From Eutreptiella sp. 'Long Island Sound 2002' (lineage: Eukaryota; Euglenozoa; Euglenophyceae; Eutreptiales; Eutreptiaceae), in contig OZ038381.1 of the NCBI GenBank assembly GCA_964036045.1, positions 119,718,843 through 119,782,842 on the forward strand: a stretch of DNA of 64,000 bases, given 5' to 3'. The position numbers were made by a program, and so were the translations under genes. The notes beneath the pieces were generated by a model that was not told the DNA's origin, ran no database searches, and saw only the letters and a list, made by a program, of their open reading frames with translations. Numbering within the stretch: position 1 is the stretch's first letter; each line of letters starts with the position of its first letter. Positions 33,819 to 43,500 of this stretch are shown piece after piece.

Positions 33819-34986
33819 GCGCCGCCGGGGAATCATTCACTAGGGATGGATGATCCTTCGTGCCACTCATAGGCACCGGAGACGTAGTACCGGCCTGGTC
33901 CGCCGTAGGATCCGGAGATTCCAGGACAGGACACGGGCGGTCTTTGACGCCGCTCATAGGCACCGGGGATTTCTCGGCAACAATGCACTGAGGGGCGGGA
34001 GAGTCCTCCACCATGATGTAGTGGGGCGCCGGGGATTCCTCCACAAGCACCGGGCGATTCATGGTCCCTGTCATAGGTTCGGGCAGTGCAGGCGATGAGG
34101 CAACAGAAATAGGGGAATGATGGAGGGCGCAACGTTCCAGCACTTTAATCTCCTCCTCCTTATCGTAGTTCCCCTGTTCCAACGCCAGGGGGAATCACTG
34201 GTCACAGTCATCCTCCTAGATTTGTGTGGGGGATTCCTCGGTGATCGTAGTATTTAGCCTGGATCCGCTTGGGGGTTTGGGATACGCTCTCAAGGAAGGA
34301 TATTCCTCCATCAGAGAGGGAAACCGCCGCCATCCCCTCATTGGATTGGGTGACGATTCCAGCCTAGTGGGGTTCTGCCTGGTTAGGGATAGGGCCTGCT
34401 GCATTAGCACCATGGCTTCACGAGCCGGACCCAGATGACCATGGGGATCAGGTATGAGCGGGCAGGCTCGACGGTTTTCGGCGTAGAGTCGGTCAACAAT
34501 AGGGCCGATGGGCCCTGCCGCAAATAGGTTCTTCGTGACCCCGGGCTCCGGCAACCCCCCTAGCGACAAAGGAGTGCCAAAGTCGACCACGACGGGACCC
34601 ACTGGCGAAGCCATCGTACCCCAGTCGGCAGTGTACAAGGGTGCAGCGTTTGTACGCTCGATCACCCTAGTAGATGGTTCTGCGCTAATACCGGTTCCCG
34701 TGCCTGGCAAAGGCAATTGTGGTCCTCTTGGCTATCCCTGAGAATGGCTGTCTATTTCCCCCCAAATCATCCCAGGTACACCAGCTGGATCTTGATGATG
34801 GGGGGCCCTGATGGGAATGTTTGAGAATTTCGGAGACTTGGAATTGGTACCCACCTGGGGCTTTGCCCGTTTTTGCGGCCCCTGCCCGGTCGATGGGGTC
34901 AGGGCCGAGGAGCTCCTGAGAGCGGGGACCTGGACACCCTCAGCTATATCTCCCGGGGAGGAGATTTGGACTTCAATTTGGTCCAT
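33819..34986 (-). pseudogene. G1 gag, N-terminal part
   Basis: One frame runs from ATG at 34986 (MDQIEVQISSPGD) down past 33818 into the right repeat copy. It is broken only by TAG stops at 34732 and 34216 and one more stop near 34185. The content is Pro/Ser-rich with imperfect repeats of the form VEESPAPHYI / VEDSPAPQCI / VEKSPVPMSG. It starts 56 bases after the primer-binding site, as expected for a gag. No zinc knuckle is in this part. Confidence 0.6.
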
Positions 34987-35041
34987 GATTTCGCAGACCG
35001 ATCGCTTTCCGCGATGTCAAGCGCCCAACAGAGACAGAAAA

Positions 35042-35059
35042 TTTTCGCCACTGCTACCA
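35042..35059 (-). promoter_or_regulatory. G1 primer-binding site and 5' LTR edge
   Basis: The minus strand reads TGGTAGCAGTGGCGAAAA. It matches the G2 site (TGGTAGCAGAGGC) except at one position, and both are complementary to an initiator-Met tRNA 3' end (CTCTGCTACCA). It touches TGAAACC at 35060, so the 5' LTR should begin (on plus) at 35060. Its far end cannot be set because the partner LTR is outside the window. Confidence 0.6.
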
Positions 35060-36103
35060 TGAAACCAGACCGTAGGGTCAGGAGCAGAGCTCCTAGTGGG
35101 ATGGACAGCAACATTGCCTGGCAAGGAATACATAACGATAGTGTTGACCGAATAGTATCCCGCAAACAGATATGATACATACACATAGCCAATGAAATAC
35201 CTGATATGCACATATGAAAAATCCACCCTATCATCCACTAATTCATATAACTACAAAAGATCCAATATTGCCTTATATATCCCACATCCTATGTTCCTCA
35301 CAAGGAAATGGAATATGATATACAATGGTCCCATATATAGGGCCATATAATGATCCCTTAAGGGTAATGTGCTAGGGTATGGTTGTGACCTGCTTCACCT
35401 CCACCCTGCCATAAAAGAATCAGGCGCGTAAGACTCACAAGAAAGGGGGGTCCGTCAAAACTGACTGTCTGGTCCTCCAGAGCTGAGCAAAAAAAAGTGT
35501 TTTCTTCATTACATATTACATCCTCCTCATTCAACACACCACTCAACACACAGTATGTGTGGGAATCATCTTGTACAGGTGAAAGTATATTTGTAGATGT
35601 AGAAAGGGGGTGAACCTTGGAGTACAGAACTCGCGTACCACCTGGTGAACCAAGGCCAGCCAAAGCTACAACCATGTTCAAAACATACGAAAAAATCGCC
35701 ATGTGTGTAAGCGGGACCTCACGTCCCTGTAACGACCCCTTGAGTGCCATATTGACCTGATGAAGGCTATTGGCTACCTGTAGTCCCGTAAACGGTTGTA
35801 ACACGGTGTGTGGCTCCGCGTATCCATTTCCGGGGCAGTTACATAGGATTCCGCGTCCAGGGGCTGGGGTTTCACATCAGGGGTCATTTGCAACCGAGAT
35901 TCCACTTCCGGTGCCTAACTGTATACCCTTAAGACTGTTGGATTCCTGGTCTCCACTTCCGGTGCCTGAGATTCCACATTCAGGACTTGTGGACACCGGA
36001 ATTCCATTTCCAGTTCCTAGGATTCCAAATCTTGATTTTGTAGCCAAAAGGTTGCAAAGGGTACACAACACACCAATCACACCATTCATAAAAAAATCAG
36101 ATC
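35060..36103 (-). other. Presumed G1 LTR start, then small minus-strand ORFs
   Basis: AT-rich sequence with several TATATA stretches (35270-35350) follows the LTR edge. A 148-codon ORF on minus (35804-35358) has a hydrophobic, possibly membrane-spanning HMAIFSYVLNMVVALAGL. I do not recognise it. A second minus ORF (36107-35877) overlaps the end of the dUTPase by a few bases and contains GILGTGNGIPV-like repeats. Whether these belong to the LTR or to the dUTPase island is unclear. Confidence 0.3.
35840..36025. repeat. Repeated GATTCCACTTCCGGTGCCT motif
   Basis: About six imperfect copies of an approximately 19-base motif occur (near 35848, 35900, 35951, 35970, 35998 and 36020). On minus they encode G-I-x-G-T-G-x-G-I; on plus they encode G-I-P-F-P-V-P. 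Either strand could be the sense one. Confidence 0.6.
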
Positions 36104-36664
36104 TCACAACAGTATGATGTATGTGTGTGTGCTTTGGTGTGTGTATGTCTGAGAGATTACTGTGATTGTCAGATTTCTTCCGGAGAAGAACTTGTCCTGA
36201 GACCCTGAGCCAGTGCTGCCGAAGCCTCCATCACCACGACTCGTCTCAGACAACTCCTGTGTTTCAACCGCAGGGAGTGTAACAACATTTTCAAGCACAA
36301 TTTGAGTAATTCTGTCACCGCGGTGAATGGAGAATTCACAATCACCCTGATTTTCATACGCTGCAGTGACATTCTCGCAGTAGTCAGGATCAATCACACC
36401 ACCCCCAATATGCATCCGCGTGGCGGCAGAACTGCTGGGAGTTGCCAAACGAGCATATGAACCCTCAGGCACCTCTACTGCAATATCCAGAGACACTTTA
36501 ACAACGGTAGCTGCAGGGATTACAACATCCTGTGGCACCCTGACATCATATCCTGCAGACCCTGGAGTGGCTCTCCTCGGTGATAATCCCTGATCAGACA
36601 GGCTGCGCACCTTAAGCGCAGCCGAGCAGATGAGCAAAACCGCACTCTCACATGCAATGCGCAT
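36104..36664 (-). CDS. dUTPase, 186 residues
   Basis: dUTPase hydrolyses dUTP to dUMP and pyrophosphate, keeping uracil out of DNA; the usual enzyme is a trimer of about 150 residues. Five motifs are in order: GSAGYDVRVPQ (motif 1), RLATPSSSAA (motif 2), GGGVIDPDY (motif 3, catalytic Asp kept), RGDRITQIVLE (motif 4) and RGDGGFGSTG (motif 5). Motif 2 is damaged (normally P-R-S-G-L-A), so activity is doubtful. I chose ATG at 36664; the frame is open further upstream with only a GTG. The C-terminal tail runs about 25 residues past motif 5. dUTPase genes occur in hosts, large DNA viruses and some retroelements. This one sits beyond the G1 primer site on the same strand, so it could be captured by G1, viral, or a host fragment. 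Confidence 0.8.
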   Translation of the reverse strand: MRIACESAVLLICSAALKVRSLSDQGLSPRRATPGSAGYDVRVPQDVVIPAATVVKVSLDIAVEVPEGSYARLATPSSSAATRMHIGGGVIDPDYCENVTAAYENQGDCEFSIHRGDRITQIVLENVVTLPAVETQELSETSRGDGGFGSTGSGSQDKFFSGRNLTITVISQTYTHQSTHTYIILL

Positions 36665-36959
36665 GGATGACGTAATATGCGCTGTCTGTGAATGCACACA
36701 GTGGCCACCATATTCATGTGGTTGTTCCGGACTACAGACAAAACAGCAACGTGAAGTGACCACAGGGTCAGAGAAACGTACACGTCCTGAAACTCAACGT
36801 GGCTGTCCGGTATGCTTCAAAATGCCAGCAGTAAGAAACAGTGTATATCTATGCCTAAAGGTAACCTTTAGTTGTTTTAGAGATGCCTACGGGGAATACC
36901 ACATTTTTCCTTGGTATTGGCCTGACGAAAGAGGGGTGATAAAGTATTTTGACCTATAA
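36630..36959 (+). CDS. Small RING-like ORF, antisense to the dUTPase start
   Basis: A 109-codon ORF with ATG at 36630 shows ICAVCECTQWPPYSCGCSG, then after 24 residues CPVCFKMP. The spacing recalls the first and last Cys pairs of a short RING finger (E3 ubiquitin ligase of the IAP type), but the middle pair is not clear. It overlaps the dUTPase start by 35 bases on the opposite strand, so a divergent pair is possible, or one ORF is chance. Confidence 0.25.
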   Translation: MSKTALSHAMRMDDVICAVCECTQWPPYSCGCSGLQTKQQREVTTGSEKRTRPETQRGCPVCFKMPAVRNSVYLCLKVTFSCFRDAYGEYHIFPWYWPDERGVIKYFDL

Positions 36960-37084
36960 AACCAAGCACTAAACCTATGATGTTGTGTGGACCCCTGACC
37001 AGCTAACTGATTGGACATAAACACTATATCCTGGACTGGCTGAGGTGCTGACATTGCTTCAGAGCGCATACAGTCTTCTATATT

Positions 37085-37330
37085 TGCTCATGAATGCTAA
37101 GCCATCCTGGTGGTCTGCACCCTACGGGGCTGGGGCACCTCTTTTCTTGAGGTCGTGGGTTCAATACCCAGTCAGCGTAGCTGGGTAGGAATTTCCCATG
37201 TGACATGGCAGTGACCTCAGCGCCGCAAGCCATGCCACCTCAGCACCTATGGGACCCTAAACAAGGAGTGCACATCTCACGATGGCAGTATAAAAGAGAC
37301 AGTGCCCATGTTGGCATTTTTTTCATGATT
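37085..37330 (+). other. Candidate tRNA-derived SINE
   Basis: GGTCGTGGGTTCAATACCCAG (37153-37173) is a tRNA T-arm with B box. About 40 bases upstream, TGGTGGTCTG and GGGGCACCTC resemble D-arm/A-box and anticodon-arm remains. The unit continues about 160 bases and stops at GGCATTTTTTT (37313-37323), a Pol III terminator-like T run. No flanking duplication was identified. A TATA-like AGTATAAAAGAG at 37288 could instead be the promoter of element B. Confidence 0.4.
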
Positions 37331-38740
37331 GTAGGATACTTTCTAACTAACCTTTCCAAATCTGCAGTTATTGTGAGTTCATGTGTGTAGATACATTGTC
37401 TATCTTATCCTCGTTGACTGCAGCCCTTCATCTCGTGGATTTGATCCTGAAATTCCTCTTATCGCACTATGGGTACTTGGGAGCTTTGGTCTATCGTTCT
37501 ATTGTACGGAAAACATTGACATTTCGAAAACCGGAGGTACGTCAAGAAGCAGCAGGAGCAAGCAGGAGCACAAGACAAAAAAATGTCATCAAGAGCATCA
37601 ACAGTGAAAGCCTCTTGAAACTTTCTTGTAGCAGAGTTTTACAGTCTTTGCGTACCTGCAAACCCGTGCAGTACAACCAGTTCGCCAAGACTGACTGCCC
37701 TCTTGAAGTGCAGAAAAATACAACGTGGACACCAAGGACACTGCCGAGAAGACAGCGTCCTCAGAGGCGCCAGCAGAGCTGGCACCGAAGCCCAGACCTG
37801 GTCAACCTGAACCTGAGAAGCCTGTACCTTCAGTGCCCTTGAGTGGGCTTCAGGATGATTCGCTTAAGGGTCTGGAAGCTGCCTCCAGTGAACTATCCGT
37901 TGGATCATCTGAAGGCAAGGCGAAGGAGAAGGAAGCAGTGGATATTGGAGCCGAAGAGGAAGACCCTGGAGGTGAACGCGATCCATCCAACGAGCTACCG
38001 TTCGATGACAAACCTTCTGAGAGCGCACGAAGCGCTTCTGAACATTCAGCGGCATCCTCTCCATATGCCACTACACATCCGGCCACACACCAAGCGGCAT
38101 CCTCACCCACAACCACTCCACCTACGGCTGAGTGTTTAGGCCTTACTGGTATGCCTTACCCCATCTATGGTGTGGACCCAGTCGCCACCGCGCCACCTAT
38201 GGCGACTGCAGTCAGCGAGCCAGAGGCATCCAGCTCGACCTACACCGGTATCCATGAGCCAATACCACGCCGCTACACTGAGGACTATCACAGGCCCCCT
38301 ACTGGTGTGGGCCCAACTTTTATTCCCGGCTATGCAGCGCCACAGAGTGCCTATGCAATGCCAGCGCCTGACTTCACCTCTCCGAGTGGCCTACGGGGCC
38401 CAGAGTCCTGTGGAGGACGGAACACGGGATCGGGAAGATCCTCTAACAGGTCCCGGACGCGGTCGGAGATCAAGGAAGCTCTCCGTGGCGCTACTGGTGA
38501 GCTAGACGCCGACCTGACGGAAGAAAATCAGGGTCAAACTAAAGCGCCTGATACCACCTGAGGGGTCATCTATGACCATCGGAGCTTCCCCTCATCGAGT
38601 GCAGGCCAACCACCTGGTGGCGGGACTAGCTCACACCGAGGGCGGTGTGAGAAGTCGACCTTTGCCGACCCCTGCAGCCATAGCACGGAGTCCCCTCGTA
38701 CCAAGAACTGCCCAGCCGCCCTATAGCCATCTGGTGAATT
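37331..38740 (+). pseudogene. Element B leader and N-terminal gag, cut by G2
   Basis: 37331-37724 has no recognisable gene. From 37725 (GTG, no ATG) a frame runs to a TGA at 38559 and on to a TAG near 38722. It is Glu/Ser/Pro-rich, then Tyr/Pro-rich (GMPYPIYGVDP, YAMPAPDFTSPSG), then has a basic segment SGRSSNRSRTRSEIKEAL. This disordered style is usual for a gag N-terminus. G2 is inserted at 38740 after GAATT. The continuation is at 51940. Confidence 0.55.
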
Positions 38741-41108
38741 AATGAAGGTCCCTACCAGGACCGGCCCCCGCTGTGCCCCTTCCGCCTGTTACCCCTGCTG
38801 ATTTACTCCGGATCAACGATTGCATTTCTCAAAATCCTCAAAGTCCAAGGTCCAAAATCCAAAAATATAGAAAATGTAATCCTCCTTCAACCCTGAACAG
38901 CAACCAGATCCCACAAATACAGCAATAGCCCAATTCACAATCCAAAACAGGCTGCGGGCTTTCGTTCAGCTCACCGGTCGTCTCACGGTGGCGGGCATGT
39001 ACAAGAATTGCACCAAGGAAGAAAGCCCTGAAATTGGCATATGAACACAAATATAGCAATGTTGGGGAAAGAGGTAAACATACACATTCACAGCCATAAA
39101 CCCCTCATTCCCTGGACTCAAGACCTTCCCTTGACTCACCAACATATTGCCCTGAACCAGGTCAAATGAGATGTCTAAATGCCATGTGTAACAAGTCACT
39201 ACGTAAACCCCAAAAATGTGTTCACTCACAAGCCTATATATCTTAGCCCAAAGAGGGAGCTGGCGTGTCGTGGCCTAGAGTGGCACTCAGGACCATGCCC
39301 TACCCTGACATAACCTTGGTTGGACTTGGAGTCGAATGGGCTTGGAGATATGCCCCATGAGTTTGAACTCATAACATGCCAAAAAACTGCCAATTCACAC
39401 CATATTGGCCATATATCAAATATATGCTCAAAATTGAAGTTACCACTTATCCGAAGGCTCAAAGCATGCATGGAATCGAAGTCTAGTTTTCATGGAGGAT
39501 GAAGACCAAAGGCGAATGCCCATGTACATCCCCACTTTACCCTCGAAACCCCTTCAGATATGGGCGCCACGCACTGCTCAAGTCAGCCCATGATCTTGAG
39601 ACCAATTCTTGTGATCCTTCGTGCGCCAAGCCAAATGAAGTACGCGATCCGGCATATGGTGGTGTTCAACTCCAAAGCAGATGCCAACATATGAACACCA
39701 AACCATGGTTCAACTCTCCAGAGGCTCCGTGCTGTTTGCCGACCAGGTAAGTACACAAAACGCAAAAATGAGCAAAAATTGAGGTCAAGAACATGAAAAT
39801 ATGACCAAATACAAGGTTGTCATGATAGTATATCTCTATGCTCACCCATGATATCCGCTCATGATTCAATACACAAATGATTGAAACCATTTGCCAACAA
39901 TTCCCCAACTTGGATCTCCAATCAGGCGCATGGAGATACCTTCGCCACTCATATCTACATGCCCCATGAAAATGGGAGTGCACCCATGGATCTCTTTGTT
40001 AAACGTACCATGAGCAATACATACGTGGTAGACTTGGTCTGGCGCTTTGAATTCCACAATTGAGACATGGGCAAAACCCTTGTCACGTATGGCTCCCCAT
40101 CTCTTCGGCCACACGAAGATATATAACATGGGCGTGAGCATATCAAGACATATACCATGCATATAACACATACCCTCAAAATGCGGCTCCCACCATGATA
40201 TGCCATGTCCCTCCATGCTCATAACTTCACGTTAAAAATGCGTAGGAACCCAAAGAAAAGATGCTATGCAACCCCAACACTCATGCGGTACACTCGAAAG
40301 TCGCATTAAAATATTTGGTTGCACGATCCAAGAGTTATATATCACTTTATACCTCCTTGACCATTATCCCTTGCTACACCGAGCAAGTGCACACACCAAA
40401 GGCGTTTGATGCTCCCTAAATTAACTTGAGACCAATGCGCTTGCAACGCAACTCTTCTTATTCTCTTTCCTCACACTGGCGCGTAGATATGGCCCTTCAA
40501 AGTGGTCCCACGATTCACTTTTGTTTCCCTAATATCTCCAAGTCAAATGGGTGGCAAGTATAAGGGAAACCTGATTCGGGCATAGGGAAAAGAGTATGAC
40601 CACTCGAAGAAGTCCAAATCAAGTGCGGCGATGTCGAAGGACGAAAATCCGATTTCGACATCGCGAAAAATTCAGATTAAAATTTCGAGTGCTTATTTAG
40701 AAAATTGCGGAGGCAACGAACCCTTTGCTGATGAAATCTGACCCTTCAACGGAGTATCCGCCAAAATATCTGGAAATAACAGTTAACCAATCGGTTAACG
40801 CAAAATCGCGAGCCAACTGACGGTCGCCGATACATTGACCATCAGAACGAAAGGCTGAAAAATCACGGAAACATCATGATAATAAAACCCTGTTGATTCC
40901 TGATATTCTGATATATAAATCTCAGCTGGCGGCGACTCGGTACTGAATATGGCCGCTCGTAGCCGGAATGGCCAAACCTATCACACTATCACATCGGGTT
41001 AGTTCAGGTGGATTGGAGAGTATGATATCAGCCAATGGCGGCTTGCCAGAACATAGATACACACCCCAAGAGACCCCAAGATGGCCACGGGGGTCCGAAC
41101 CAGCTTCA
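38741..41108 (-). repeat. G2 3' LTR, 2.37 kb
   Basis: On plus it begins AATGAAGGTCCC and ends CAGCTTCA; TGAAG and CTTCA form the inverted ends. It differs from the other LTR by scattered substitutions (a few per cent by eye). It holds minus-strand ORFs of up to 118 codons that are also open in the partner, and a TATATAAATC near 40911. For gypsy elements this LTR is very long. Confidence 0.9.
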
Positions 41109-41118
41109 CCCCCCTTCT
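41109..41118 (-). promoter_or_regulatory. G2 polypurine tract
   Basis: The minus strand reads GAGAAGGGGG directly before TGAAGC, the start of the 3' LTR. It is the expected primer for second-strand synthesis. Confidence 0.8.
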
Positions 41119-41469
41119 CAGAGCGTTGTTACCGCTCGGAAGTCATTGAAGAGAGGACTGGAGGACCCCAATGGGCTCCAACCCCCCCCTCCATGTCCCC
41201 GGGACACATGGAGGCCCCACACACGTCGTAGGCGTCCCCCATGCCCCATGGGAGGGGTGAGGACACTGATAATCGGTGCCCTACGCCATATCTGGTCTCC
41301 TCTTGATCTACAACATGGACCAAGGGGATCAAAGATAGAAAAACGTCGTCGGTCGACCTAAATAAGTATACCACAATGAAATATATACGTGGAGATCGAG
41401 TGAAGGGGGTATATGGCCCTCACCTGTCTCCCCAAGCACAGAAACAAACACATTGCCAAGAGGGATCCA

Positions 41470-43500
41470 TTATGGTGCTACAGCAGCTACCAAGTGGACC
41501 AACACGTCCTTGACATCCAAAGAAATGTTCTTTTTCTTCAGGTAGTCCATCCAGACCGTGGTGTACCTCGGCACAAAACTGCTCGGAGGCTCCCATGAAT
41601 CCCTGGATGCGGCGAAACCCTTCCAACGGACTTTATAAAGCCTACCCCCAGGCGTCCCCGGGTCCGGCTTGTCCGCTAGGATTATCTCGGCGGTGAAGTC
41701 GTCGTCCTCACCCTCGTCGTCCGAGTCCACATCGCCGGCCGTGAACTCGAAGGTGACGGGACGTCCGCTGGGGTCTGGTGCTCGAGGGCGAAGCTGGGTA
41801 TGGTCGCGGTCCAGGATCTTGTTATCCCCCACACGAACCGCATACACATCCTGCCCGACCTTCCGCACGATTACCCCCGGCACATACCAGGACGCCTGCC
41901 GATGCCTGGACAGGACATCCTTGTGGTGGCGCTCCACCCACACGGTGTCTTGGAGAGCATACTTCTGGACTTTTCCCTGCTTGATGTACTCCGCCCTCTT
42001 GTCATGCTTGTCCTGAAGTGCCTTGCACACCTTGGCCGCCGTGTCGTCCGCCTCAGCCATCATAGCGTTCGCATCCCGGGCCACTTTGCCATGGTTCAAC
42101 CACGGGAGAGTGCGTGACACTCGATCCCGTAGGAACAGGATGCGGTGGGGCAATAGTCCAGAGGGTCCCGGAAGGTCATGGTACGCTTGGAGCACTGTCC
42201 ACAGCGAATTGTACCAGTTCCGGCCCGGTTCGTCGATGTGCAGCTGGCGGAACTTCTCGAACATCTGCCGCCCGGCCACCTCAGCTCGGCCATTCGACCG
42301 GCTGTGGTACGCCACGGTCTTGACGTGCCGAATGCCCATGTGCTTGCACACTGTCTTGAACAATGTCTCCACGAATTGAATGCCCCGATCGCTGCAGATG
42401 ACAGCCGGGACATCGAAAATCGTCAGCCAATGCCTGATCATGGCGTTAGCGACGGTCTTGGCCTGCAGCCCCACTCCATGTTTGTCCTTCTTGTCCTTCT
42501 TCTTGGACTTCTTGCCTGGGACTGCCACGATATACCCGCTGTGCCTGTCCACCGCCAGGATGACACAGTCGTAGGTCTCTCCGTCCACGGTGACCTCAGG
42601 CATGGCGAATACATCCATGGCCACGGACCGCATAGGGGCCTCCGGTATAGCCGTATACACCGGGTTGCCCGCTGTGGAGTGGTTAGGGCTCTTCGTGGCC
42701 CGACACACGGCACAGTCGCTGCAGTACCTATCCAGGATGGAGTAGTACCCCGGAGGGAACTTGAAACGCCACTCCAGGTCCTGCTGCATCTTGTATCGGC
42801 CAGGATGCATGAGCTGGGCGTTGTGCCAATGGTCAATGAGCTCCTCCACTCGGTTCTCGGGCACCAGCAACTTGTCCTTGAGGAACAACTTGTCGCCATC
42901 CTCGGTCAAGCCCTCGGGCCATTCGTCGTCCGACGGGGCGCTCACGGCATTCCAGTACTTGCTCCAGTGCTCGGATGCCGCGTAGTCATCCGACCAGTCC
43001 TCTGTGAGCACCGACCTGACTAGCTCTACAGGGGCCACCATCCATTGCTCGAGGGTTTCCTCTCGAATAGCTTGGACGCGGGCACCCCGGAACTTGGCAA
43101 GGTCCGTACGGTTTGCCATCACCACAAAGCACTTGACCCCCTCTTGCTCCATGACCTTCTCCATCTCGATGATGCGCTTGGCCTCCTCGGTCTCCTCGGC
43201 GTCTCCATGGCTGGATATGTCCATCCAACCCTTGCCCGCGGGGTAGGCCCACCGACTGAGGCAATCTGCCACAGTGTTGTCCTTCCCCGGGACATATACA
43301 ACGCTGAGGTCGAACTTGGCGAACGTCTCATGCCATCGGGCCCTCTTCGCCGCCGGTCCCGAGGGGGTGTCGACGTGCTCCTTGTGCCAGCTCTGCAGGG
43401 ACTGATGGTCTGTACAAACCACCACCGGTTGCAATCCGATGTGGCCAGACCACTTCCTGAGCGCACATACAATGGTGTACGTCTCCTTCTCCCTCGCGGT
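41470..43500 (-). CDS. G2 pol, distal part: RNase H end, integrase, chromodomain
   Basis: It continues the pol frame after a TGA at 43503-43501 (RRT-stop-TAREKETY; the family normally has Trp here). RNase H continues with VCTDHQSLQSWH and YVPGKDNTVADCLSRW. The integrase zinc finger has HWHNAQLMH and CSDCAVC. The catalytic triad is MDVF, CSDRG and RAEVAG, with a D-35-E spacing between the last two. A C-terminal chromodomain reads YKVRWKGFAASRDSWEP. Chromodomains bind modified histones and steer integration to heterochromatin. About 360 bases of non-coding sequence separate its stop from the polypurine tract. Confidence 0.92.
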   Translation of the reverse strand, partial: TAREKETYTIVCALRKWSGHIGLQPVVVCTDHQSLQSWHKEHVDTPSGPAAKRARWHETFAKFDLSVVYVPGKDNTVADCLSRWAYPAGKGWMDISSHGDAEETEEAKRIIEMEKVMEQEGVKCFVVMANRTDLAKFRGARVQAIREETLEQWMVAPVELVRSVLTEDWSDDYAASEHWSKYWNAVSAPSDDEWPEGLTEDGDKLFLKDKLLVPENRVEELIDHWHNAQLMHPGRYKMQQDLEWRFKFPPGYYSILDRYCSDCAVCRATKSPNHSTAGNPVYTAIPEAPMRSVAMDVFAMPEVTVDGETYDCVILAVDRHSGYIVAVPGKKSKKKDKKDKHGVGLQAKTVANAMIRHWLTIFDVPAVICSDRGIQFVETLFKTVCKHMGIRHVKTVAYHSRSNGRAEVAGRQMFEKFRQLHIDEPGRNWYNSLWTVLQAYHDLPGPSGLLPHRILFLRDRVSRTLPWLNHGKVARDANAMMAEADDTAAKVCKALQDKHDKRAEYIKQGKVQKYALQDTVWVERHHKDVLSRHRQASWYVPGVIVRKVGQDVYAVRVGDNKILDRDHTQLRPRAPDPSGRPVTFEFTAGDVDSDDEGEDDDFTAEIILADKPDPGTPGGRLYKVRWKGFAASRDSWEPPSSFVPRYTTVWMDYLKKKNISLDVKDVLVHLVAAVAP

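Noticed and set aside
35060-36960. A Polinton or giant-virus insertion around the dUTPase
   Set aside because: Only one clear gene is present. No capsid, DNA polymerase, packaging ATPase or terminal inverted repeats are visible, so the claim is limited to a dUTPase island.
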